Shown here: piece after piece, positions 50,785-59,210 of the stretch
How the letters are laid out: each line of letters starts with the position of its first letter
Position numbering within the stretch: the first letter of the stretch is position 1
NCBI RefSeq assembly: GCF_018139145.2
Contig: NC_059476.1
Coordinates: 15,869,543-15,933,542, forward strand
Reading direction: 5' to 3'
Length of the DNA: 64,000 nt
From: Gymnogyps californianus
Lineage: Eukaryota > Chordata > Aves > Accipitriformes > Cathartidae
Notes under the pieces: model-generated
Told to the model about the DNA's origin: nothing
What the model saw: only the letters and a program-made list of their open reading frames with translations
Database searches by the model: none
Translations under genes and position numbers: made by a program

Positions 50785-53700
50785 GTGAGCTCCCTGCGGG
50801 CTGGGGGGCTGCCCCATCCCCGATCCCTGTCTACCCCACGGTGTGTCCCCCCCCCAGCCCCTGGCCTGGCACCCCCCCTCTTTTCCCTGCTCAGGATTCC
50901 TGATGGGATTAGCGGGGATTTGCTGTGCGTGAGCCGGGAGCTGCTGGGTGCTACGGATCCGGCTACCGTGCTGGGGGTCTGCGGGGAGGTCCGGGCGCTG
51001 GGTACTGGGACGCGGGGCTGCTCCCGGGGGACACAGGCTCACCCCACACCCCGCCACAGCCCTGTTGCTGTCGGGCCATGGGACGCTTATTGCTCCAGGG
51101 GAGACAGGCGCGTGCAGCACCCAGGGGTGCCCCTGCAGCTGGGGGGGTGCCCTGAATGCCTCTTGGGTCCTGCTGGACACCCCGATCCTGGGGTGGGCTG
51201 GTCTCAGCCCCCCCGGGCTGGGTCGGGGCTGCAGGGTGTCCCTCCGCAGCCATCAGCTCCCCGCAGTGAGGTCCCCTCTGCAGCCGGAGCAGGTGACAGA
51301 GGTGCTGATGGGGGCGAGGGTTTAGGAGGTGGGTGCATGTAGCATTTTGGGAGGGCTGGGACCTGCCGTGGGGAACTGCACCTTTCAGTGGCGCTGGGCC
51401 TCCCAGGCAGGGAGGTATGTGCAGGGCAGCTCGCAGCAGTGCCATTTGGGTGTCCCCTTCTATGGGAGGGGATGGGTGTCTCTCCCTCCTCCACCTGCCC
51501 CTTTCTGCCCGCTGCCCCCTCCCAGCCCGGGGGCAGGAGTGCCTGGGAGAGGCAGCCGGGACAAGCAGCCTGAGCTGGGCCACTGCCAGGGTAAAGCCTC
51601 ATGCCACAGCCACGAGACCAGCCACGGGGAAGCTAGATCGGCTGGGTTGGGTGCTGGGTGGTGGCAAGAAGCGGTGCTCAGCACAGGGCTCCGTTGCGTT
51701 GGGGTCTTTGCTCTGGGCTTTGCTCTGGGCCAGGGACATCCCTACTAGAAAAGGGCAGTGACCCAACGCAGCTCATGTCACATGTGACCTTGGCCCCCAG
51801 CTCTGCTGGCCGGGGTTGTGCTGATCCCTGCTCCTCTTTCCCAGCACCTCACCTTCCCCCTGCTGTCAGTCACCCTCCTGGTGTCCTTTGGCTCCTCCAT
51901 GCTCTATGGCTACAACCTGGCTGTGGTGAACTCACCGGCAGCGGTAAGGAATGGGCAGACTCTCCGGGAGCAGGGGAAGGGCTCTGCATCCCTCCCTGGG
52001 AGGGTGGAGGGAATGATACCCAGCAGCCCCAAATCAAAATGCTGGCATTTCCCTTGGGCAGTCACCCATGGAGAGCAGTCCAGGGAGAGGGACGGCATGG
52101 GAGGGACATGGGAGCCTGTGTTCCTGTACTCCCCCCAAACTGGTCCCCCCTGGGGCTGGGGAAAGCTGCCCACAACCTCCTTGCTCCAGCTCCAGCTCTG
52201 CCTGTGGCACCTCTAAGTTGTCCTTAGACCCCTCGGGTGCTGAGGCTGGCTGAGCAACCAGACCAGCACATCCCAGTCATCCCCAGTCACGTCCTGCCGT
52301 GCATCTCCTGCAATGCTGTTAAGCCCATGGCATTTTCCCTACGGGGCCTGTCTTCCCTTGTCTTCCCCTTTCTCCCAACACATTTGGTGCCCGTGTGTCT
52401 GTCTCTGCCCCACAGCACATAAAGGCTTTCTACAATGCCACGTGGTCCCGGCGGTATGGGCACGGACTGGCCCCCGGCCCCCTGACCCTCCTCTACTCCC
52501 TGACCGTCTCTATCTTCGCCCTGGGTGGGCTGGTGGGCTCCTTACTGGTGGGGGTGCTGGTGGAGCGGTACGGCAGGTAAGAGGGTGGCATGGGACAGGG
52601 CGGTCAAGGGATGGGAGGGGGCCGGAGGGACTGCCCTGCTGCTTGTGCCCTGCTGCTTGTGCCCTGCTAGGAACGGCGCGCTGAGCCGCAGCGCTCTCCT
52701 CATCCTCCTGGCCGGTGGCTTCATGGGCTTCAGCCAGGAGCTGGGCTCCCCCGAGATGCTGATCATCGGCCGCTCCATCACGGGGCTCCACTCAGGTGGG
52801 TGCTGCCTGGGCTGCGGGGCTGTGCACGGCCCCTTCCTCACAGCTCGGTCCCCTACAGACCATTCCCAGGGGGCTGGAGAAGACTTCTGTCGTGGTTTAA
52901 CACCAGCCAGCAACTAAGCACCACACAGCTGCTTGCTCACTCCCCCCACCCAGTGGGATGGGGGAGAGAATCGAAAAAAAAAAACTTGTGGGTTGAGATA
53001 AAGACAGTTTAATAGGACAGAAAGGAAGGAAAAATAATGATAATATGACAATAATAGTACTAAAAGAATTAGCATGTGCAAACCAAGTGATGCACAATGC
53101 AATTGCTCGCCACTCGCCGACCAATGCCCAGTTAGTTCCCGAGCAGCGATCCGCCCCTCCTGGCCAACTCCCCCCCCAGTTTATATACTGGGCATGAGGT
53201 CATATGGTATGGAATATTCCTTTGGCCAGTGTGGGTCAGCTGTCCTGGCTGTGTCCCCTCCCAAGTTCTTGTGTCCCTCCAGCCTTCTTGCTGGCTGGGC
53301 ATGAGAAGCTGAAAAATCCTTGACTTAGTATAAACCCTACTTAGCAACAACTAACAACATCAGTGTGTTATCATCAACATTATTTTCCTAGTAAATCCAA
53401 ACCACTGCACTATACCAGCTACTAGGAAGAAAATTAACTCTATCCCAGCTGAAACCAGGACAACTTCATATTCCCCATGTCCACAGGCTCTGCGGTGGGG
53501 GTCTCCATGGGGCAGACAGGGCCACCTCCCTGGCCATGGGGTCCCCACTGTGGATGGTGCTGGGCATGGGAGGAGATGCACCGAGGGTCTGGCTGGGCAC
53601 CCTTCTCCCCGCTACCTCTCCCATCTGGTCCCTCCTGTCCCCCCTAGGTATCTGTCTCAGCGTGGTGCCCCTCTACCTGGGAGAAATCACCCCCAAGAAC

Positions 53701-56700
53701 CTGCGGGGTTTCCTGGGCCTCATGCCCAGCATCTTCATCTGCCTGGGGGTTTTCTTCGCGCAGGTCCTGGGCCTCCCGGAGCTGCTGGGTGAGGTGAGCA
53801 CAATACCCCAGCCCATGTGCGCTGGACCCTGCTCTGCCCTCCCCGTGACACGTCCTGTTTTGACTCCTCTCAGGACAGGTTCTGGCCCCTTTTCCTGTCA
53901 GTGGTGGTTGTTCCCGCCTCCCTCCAGCTCCTGCTGCTGCACTGCTTCCCGGAGAGCCCGCGGTACTTGCTGATAGAGAGGAACGACGTCTGCGGGGCCA
54001 CCAAGGGTGAGGGGGTGTCCTGGGGGAGACTGGCTCCGGGAGGTGCTGGGTGCTGGCCCAAGGTCTCCCGAGACCAAGGTGCATCCTCATAGCATCCTTC
54101 CGCACCCAGACCTGACAGTCCACCATGGTGCCCATCACCATGGTGTGAGGCATCTCCTCGATTCCTATGAATGCTCAGCCCCGTGGGCCAGGGAGGTTCC
54201 CTGGGGAGGCTGAGCCAGGGCCGAGCCAAGCCCCTGCCCCGTGCTATACCTATTAGCATCCACCCTGTGATGGGGAGACATGTGCCCGTGACCCCCACTC
54301 TCCCCACAGCGCTGCGCCGGTTCCTGGGGACACCTGACGTGCAGGATGTGATCGAGGAGATGAAGGAGGAGCAGTGGTCGCTCTCCTCCGTGGAGATGGT
54401 CTCCGTCTGGCAGCTGCTGCAGGACCGCTTCGTCCGCTGGCAAACCCTCTCGGTGGTGGTGGTGAATGCCGGCATGCAACTCTCGGGGATCGATGCTGTA
54501 AGCCCTGCGGGGTCCTTGCCCCGGGACCTGGCTCTGCAGAGGTTGAGCTGATACCTGGCAACTCATTTCATCAAGTGCCCCATGGTTTCATCTCCCTGGC
54601 TCACACTAAGTCCCCTCCTCGGCAGATCTGGTTTTACACCAACACCATCTTCGAGAACGCTGGGATTCCTGTATCCCAGATCCCCTACACCACTGTGGGC
54701 ACCGGCGCCATTGAAGTTGTTGCTGGGCTGATCGGGGTGAGTGGTGGATGGACAGATGGATGCAGTCCCTCAATGCCAGAGCCTTGTCGCCAGCTCCCAG
54801 CACCATCAAATGGGGGGGGGGGGGCTGGATGGACCCCAAATGCTTTCCGTGCCACAGCACAGCCCCTTTGCTGGGGGCAGAGGGTTTGGCAGGGAAATGG
54901 GGTGGGGAGATGGGATGAGAGGGGCTCAGTTTGTGGGGTCACATCTAGGAGGGGTGGGAGAATTTTGGGGTGAGTAGCAGGGAGGTTGGGGGGAGATGCC
55001 AGGCAAGGAGCAGGTTGGAGGTGATGGAGGGGGCTAAGCGGTTCCTTCTGGCTCCCCATTTCATTGTCACTCTGTTAGCAGAGCCACATGTCCCCATCTG
55101 CCCCCCCAGCCAAGCACCGGCCTGGCCCCAGGCTAGCAGCCCCGGCTGCCCCAGCCAGGCCTCATTTAGCTGGAGAGTTAGCACTGGGCCAGGCAGATTT
55201 ATGGCCCTCGTCCCATCTGCAAGTGTCACCCGGGGCCAGCCTGAGCCACCCAGCACTAAATCCGCTCCCTGACAATTAGAAAGATGGATGGGGTGGCTGC
55301 TCCCAGAAAACTGGGGCTGAGTGGGGGGCTGCTCCCTTCTCCCCATAGCTCAACCCATGGCAGAGTGGGGCCCCCCAGTCACCCCCCTGCCCCTCCGAAG
55401 GGTGCCCCCTTCTCCTTTTCTCCCCTGCCCTGGCCGTGGGGCTGCCCCAGCCCCCCAGCAGCCGCCCGGCGTGCAGCTGGATTGCTCAGGAGCAGCCCCA
55501 CAAATGGCCCCCGACGGACGTGCCGAGATTGGTTATAAAATTACAGGCATTTGTTCTGCTGTCAATACCCTGCCTGCCTCAGCCGCCGCCGTGCTGCCTG
55601 CCTGCACCCTGCCTCCTCTGCCCACTGCCCCGCAAACACCCCGTGCCCAGCCCAGCACCTCCGGCCGGCGCCAGTGCGAATGTGGCCATGGAGCCACCCC
55701 AGCCAGCCCTGACCCTGCACCCTAACAGGGCTCTGTGGGACCCTGCTGCCGCCTGGTGCATGCTCGCCCCGGGACCCCGGAGTCCTGACTCTTCCCGTGC
55801 CCTGGCCCCAGCCCTGGAGCTCTGAGCTGGGGCTGTCCCCAACCCCCAGAGCACCCACCACGAGCATCCTCCCACCTTCAGCTGGATCTGGGGTTCAGGG
55901 GGTGCCCCCGTCCTGGTGGGGAGCTCCCCACCACCCCATCAGTCTCAGCTCTCCCTCAGCAGTGCTTCACCATCGAGAAGCTGGGCCGGCGGCCCCTCAT
56001 CATCACTGGCTTCTGCGCCATGGGCATCTGCTCGGCTGGCATCACCATCTCCCTGCTGCTGCAGGTAGGGTCTGGCCACTGCCACCCCCATGGGCCACTG
56101 ACACAGCTGGGGCTGGAGCCCTGGGTGCATTAATGACGGCTGGGTGACGAAGGGATGGGTATCACCCCAGGGGAGGGTGCATGCATGGAAATAAGAGGTG
56201 AGCTGGCTCTTCCAAGCAATGTTTTCCCTTCAAAATTAAAGGGAAGGAAAATTCAGAGCAAAGAACAACAAAAAAGAAAACCCAAATCCACATGAGAAAA
56301 AATCCTGCCGCTTCTGGTAGCTTTTCTGCAGAAATAGCTGTCCCCAGGGAGGTGGCTGTGAAATGCCAGGGGAGGTGGAGAGGTCTGCAAGGTCCTTCCT
56401 CTGCTGCCTGCTCCCAGGGGATGCTCCGGCGGCTCTGGGGACGTCTCAGCATCATGAGTTGCTGAGCTTTGCCGAGGCTGACTCTCACTAGCTTTGCCCC
56501 AAACGACCCATTGCTGGGTCTGCATCTCCCCCATGTACCCTGCATGGCCACCATCCCCAAGGGCCGCGCCGAGCCGAGGGGCAGAGGTGAAGCCCCGTCC
56601 TGGGGGCACTGGGTGCAAAGCTCCGAGCCACCACCTCAGCAGCTTCTCCCAGCCTTGTGTCCCCTCGCAGACCACCCTGCCCTGGATGCGCTACGTCAGC

Positions 56701-58891
56701 GTCGCCTGTGTGGTCGGCATCATCGCCGGCTTCTGCATGGGACCAGGTGGGTCTGGGGCGGCGGGAGCAGGGAGCGGTGGGGTGGGAATGGGGGCCCTGG
56801 GGGAGCGGGGAGCAGTGGGATTTGCAGGCAGGTGGCAGGACCAGCGCCTTGGCCCCTTCCCCGCGGCCAGGCCCTGGTTTATCATGCTGCACCCCGCAAG
56901 CGAGACCCCACCACAAGCCCCTCCAGCCCCATACATCCCCGGGGCACGCTCCACCTCCTCCTCCTCCTCATCCCTGCTCCTGGGCCAACCGGGGAGAAAG
57001 CCCTGGCAGCCTTCCCCAGACCTCTCTGGAGGTGTCACCTGCTCCCATCACCGTGCGGCTGCTGAGCATCGTCCTGCCCCTAACCGAGCCCAGGCGTGAG
57101 AGTGGGCTCGAACAGCGAGGAGTGAAACCTGGACTGGTTTACCCAGTTGATGTATTAGCAGAGCTGTTAACAGATCTATAATTCATCCTCAGCCCAGACT
57201 TTATTCACTGTAATTACATCTTTAATTAGGATTTTAATGCCTCATTGTTCACAAACAATGATGAATAGGAGTTTTAAAACAAAAAAATATATATCTCTAT
57301 TCTGGGCGAGCTGTGAGTAAGAGTCCGTCAGGGGCTCCACTCCTCCCTCACTTCTTAGCACTTTTTTTGCTTTATCTTTTCCCTTGGAGCATCTTTTATA
57401 AAGAGGTCCCAGTCAGCCCTGTCCCAGGCAGTGGGACCCCGGGCATGTCACCACGTCAAATACCCTGCCAGATCCCTGTGTGCCCTGGGATGTGTGCCAG
57501 ACCTCAGACCCTGCCCTCCAGCAAAGGGACGGTCCTGGAACCCAGGGCTGCCGGCTCAGTGACACGTGGCAGGAGGGGCTGAGTCCTTCCAGGAGAAGAA
57601 GCCACAGCCTCTGTCCAGTTTTTAGTGGCCAAGTTGGCTTGGGCAATCATTTCCAGTCATTCTGGTTTTTTTCACCGTACATGGGAAAAGCTGGTTGGAA
57701 AATGGCATTTCTGTGTCCTGTGGGAAATTCTGATGCTCGGAAATGTGGTTGCTTCTTTCCTGCCTAAAGCAGCCACAGCGTCGATAGAAGCTAATTGATA
57801 GAAGGAAATTTTCTAAACTGTTTTGATGAAGGGAGGCTGGAAAGGGTGTTACGGAGGGCGCCAGGAACACGTTTCTCTATGCCTGTGATCTAGATGAGAT
57901 TTAATATATCAGCATTTAGGCAAATTATTGCAAAATGAGGATCCAGATTAAATGTTCCACCTTGATTTTGACTCGGTCTGAAACTTTCCAGTCAAGTAAC
58001 TTGTGAAATTGGCCTCAGCACCCAGCAAGGTGCAACTGTGGTATGTCAGGGGGAACATCACCCACCCACTGAGACAGATCCCAAAGGGAGACCAAGGGCA
58101 GGACACAGGCCCACCCGTCCCCACACTCCCCGTCTCCTCTAGCCCTCCCAGCACCACCGCTTTGACCCGTGGATCTTGCTGGGCTCCAGCCCTTTGGCCA
58201 CAGGACTGAGATGGGCAGGACCTGTCGACCCTAGGGGTGCCTGAGGCAGCCTGTCCTCCATACCCTCGATATGTCCCCTCCCTCCGCAGCCGGCATCCCC
58301 TTCCTGATGACAGCTGAGCTCTTCATGCAGTCACACCGCCCGGCCGCCTACATCGTGGGGGGGTCCCTCAACTGGCTCTGCAACTTCACTGTTGGCTTCG
58401 TCTTCCCCTTCTTGCAGGTACTGGTCCGAAGGGGCCATGGGAGGAGGAGGGGATGGACATGACCCTGCTGCTCCCCCAGGACAGGGTGCCAAGCCAGGCT
58501 TAACCCAAGAGATGCCCATGCTCCTGGCTCAGCTCAGTGCTGGCTGGATCCGGCCCAGGGAGGGGTGACGGGAGGGGACGCTGCTTCGTGCCATGCCCAG
58601 CTTGGGGGTGCCTGGCTCTCTGCCCCATCCCTGCTCTCTCGTTGTCCCCAGATGTCAGCCGGTGCCTTTTGCTACCTGGTTTTCTGCGGCGTCTGCCTGC
58701 TAGTGGCCCTGTACGTCTACCTCGTCATCCCTGAGACTAAGAACAAAACCTTCATGGAGATCAGCCACATCTTTGCAACCCGCCACTCCTTAGTCTCCAT
58801 CCCAGCCCACCTCATCGGGATGATGAAGCTCGATGGCTACGGGGCCTTGGAGAGCAGCTCTCTGGAGGGCTCGGGCTCCAGCCTGCCCTGA
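50644..58891 (+). CDS. SLC2A15: Class II facilitative sugar/urate transporter, GLUT9-like paralogue (SLC2A15-like), 12 coding exons, apparently intact
   Basis: Exons: 50644-50784, 51845-51943, 52416-52576, 52671-52795, 53648-53793, 53874-54006, 54310-54497, 54626-54736, 55963-56064, 56671-56746, 58290-58417, 58652-58891 (1650 nt, 549 residues). All introns are GT-AG with consistent phases and no internal stop. It encodes a 12-helix major-facilitator plasma-membrane carrier with the sugar-porter signatures in order: N-glycosylation sequon YNATW in loop 1 (Asn87), GR in helix 4, [19 protein letters not shown] (250-254), QLSGIDA-IWFYTN in helix 7, GRR (376-378), GPAGIP (426-431), RPAAYIVGG, and IPETK near the C-terminus. 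Helix 7 lacks the class I QLS triplet (NAG instead), and the overall sequence follows human GLUT9 most closely (YIKAFYN, TVSIFA-GGLVG, FICx[24 protein letters not shown]). GLUT9 itself lies elsewhere in birds, so this is a paralogue. SLC2A15, known in fish pigment cells and missing from mammals, fits best. Class II identity is firm, the name is not, and exon 1 is the weakest exon. Confidence 0.85.
51845..51943 (+). CDS. SLC2A15: SLC2A15-like exon 2: helix 1
   Basis: The acceptor is ctctttcccag and the donor is GCG|gtaagg. It encodes 33 codons: [20 protein letters not shown], then [17 protein letters not shown]-xxYGYNL-VVN is the helix 1 signature of class II GLUTs. Confidence 0.9.
52416..52576 (+). 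CDS. SLC2A15: SLC2A15-like exon 3: loop 1 and helix 2
   Basis: The acceptor is tgccccacag and the donor is GGC-AG|gtaaga. It encodes [17 protein letters not shown], then [20 protein letters not shown] and LVERYGR. The extracellular sequon NAT is the probable N-glycosylation site of the family. TVSIFA-GG resembles GLUT9 and GLUT5. Confidence 0.95.
52671..52795 (+). CDS. SLC2A15: SLC2A15-like exon 4: helices 3-4
   Basis: It encodes [20 protein letters not shown], then [21 protein letters not shown] and the first base of Gly. The acceptor (gccctgctag) lies inside a 14-bp tandem repeat (unit tgccctgctgcttg from 52632). The donor is TCA-G|gtgggt. Confidence 0.93.
52888..53462 (-). mobile_element. 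Solo LTR of an endogenous retrovirus (about 575 bp), antisense in intron 4
   Basis: It starts tgtcgtggtttaac and ends gaaaccaggaca, so the terminal inverted repeat is TGTC/GACA. It is flanked by a perfect 5-bp duplication ACTTC (52883-52887 and 53463-53467). The sense strand is minus: it has a TATA-like TATATAA (reverse of 53181-53187), and an ATTAAA poly(A)-type signal about 170 nt further on (reverse of 53008-53013). I recognise the sequence as a high-copy LTR family of neoavian birds. The 5-bp duplication suits an ERVL-type or similar integrase. No internal retroviral genes are present, which indicates LTR-LTR recombination. Confidence 0.9.
53648..53793 (+). CDS. SLC2A15: SLC2A15-like exon 5: helix 4 to helix 5
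   Basis: The acceptor is gtcccccctag and the donor is GAG|gtgagc. It encodes [20 protein letters not shown], the sugar-porter signature 2 region, then [20 protein letters not shown] and GLPELLGE. Confidence 0.95.
53874..54006 (+). CDS. SLC2A15: SLC2A15-like exon 6: helix 6 and PESPR
   Basis: The acceptor is ctcctctcag and the donor is AAG-G|gtgagg. It encodes [20 protein letters not shown], then [20 protein letters not shown] and [12 protein letters not shown] after helix 6 is universal in GLUTs. Confidence 0.95.
54310..54497 (+). CDS. SLC2A15: SLC2A15-like exon 7: central cytosolic loop and helix 7 start
   Basis: The acceptor is tccccacag and the donor is GCT|gtaagc. It encodes [20 protein letters not shown], the loop, then [20 protein letters not shown] and A. 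The substrate-related helix 7 motif spans this exon and the next. Confidence 0.95.
54626..54736 (+). CDS. SLC2A15: SLC2A15-like exon 8: helix 7 end and helix 8
   Basis: The acceptor is cctcggcag and the donor is GGG|gtgagt. It encodes [20 protein letters not shown], then [30 protein letters not shown] is strikingly GLUT9-like. Confidence 0.95.
54811..54823 (+). repeat. G homopolymer
   Basis: A run of about 13 G in intron 8, probably length-variable and error-prone in sequencing. Confidence 0.9.
55963..56064 (+). CDS. SLC2A15: SLC2A15-like exon 9: helix 8-9, GRR motif
   Basis: It encodes [20 protein letters not shown], then [15 protein letters not shown] tandem acceptor ctcagcag would allow an extra Gln. 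The downstream AG is chosen because it gives gap-free alignment with GLUT9 in this region. The donor is CAG|gtaggg. Confidence 0.92.
56671..56746 (+). CDS. SLC2A15: SLC2A15-like exon 10: helix 10
   Basis: The acceptor is cccctcgcag and the donor is CCA-G|gtgggt. It encodes [20 protein letters not shown], then FCMGP. The GP begins the helix 10 GPxxIP motif, completed in the next exon. Confidence 0.93.
57100..57290. promoter_or_regulatory. Candidate enhancer-like noncoding element in intron 10
   Basis: An AT-rich, non-repetitive island in a GC-rich gene. It carries gtaattacatctttaattag (homeodomain cores), gttaacagatc, and a perfect inverted SOX-type pair: CATTGTT (57243-57249), 4-nt spacer, AACAATG (57254-57260). 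It looks like a conserved noncoding element. Conservation was not tested. Confidence 0.4.
58290..58417 (+). CDS. SLC2A15: SLC2A15-like exon 11: helices 10-11
   Basis: The acceptor is cctccgcag and the donor is TTG-CAG|gtactg. It encodes [20 protein letters not shown], then [20 protein letters not shown] and FLQ. The GGS-NWL-NFTVG stretch is typical of class II GLUTs. Confidence 0.95.
58652..58891 (+). CDS. SLC2A15: SLC2A15-like exon 12: helix 12 and C-terminal tail
   Basis: The acceptor is gttgtccccag. It encodes [20 protein letters not shown], then [21 protein letters not shown] 45-residue cytosolic tail rich in Ser and Gly follows ([14 protein letters not shown]), then TGA at 58889-58891. 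Confidence 0.95.
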   Translation: MSAGAFCYLVFCGVCLLVALYVYLVIPETKNKTFMEISHIFATRHSLVSIPAHLIGMMKLDGYGALESSSLEGSGSSLP

Positions 58892-59210
58892 TCTGGGTGG
58901 GCTGGGGAAGACAGGGATGGTGGAGGAGGCTCGGGGCTGGGGAGGGAAGTGGGGGCCAATTTGCTCCGACTCGATCAGCTCTGGGTCTCCCAGGACATCT
59001 CACTGTGGCACAGCCTGCGGCCAGGATGAGTCCTGATGATGCACCAGGGTTGCGCCAACAGCTGCATATTGCCCCCATGCTGGAAGAGATGCCCTCCCAG
59101 AGACGAGGGGACCTCCTGGGGGCAGGGGGTTCACGTTGCTCCTGGGTATGTGGACTTGCCAAGAGCTGCCCGCATGAAGTGTTTAATAAAGAGCATTGCC
59201 TCCAGAGCCA
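58892..59210 (+). other. SLC2A15: 3'UTR of SLC2A15-like gene with poly(A) signal
   Basis: A canonical AATAAA stands at 59185-59190, 294 nt after the stop. It makes a short 3'UTR with cleavage expected near 59205-59215. The cleavage site is inferred. Confidence 0.7.

Noticed and set aside
52888..53462. Possible full endogenous provirus
   Set aside because: Single LTR with direct flanking duplications and no internal retroviral sequence; a solo LTR explains it.
50644..58891. Assignment to SLC2A9 or SLC2A5 directly
   Set aside because: Close to GLUT9 but with a different helix 7 (QLSGIDA, not QLCGLNA) and a locus next to BTRC; GLUT5 is less similar. A tree is needed to settle the name.
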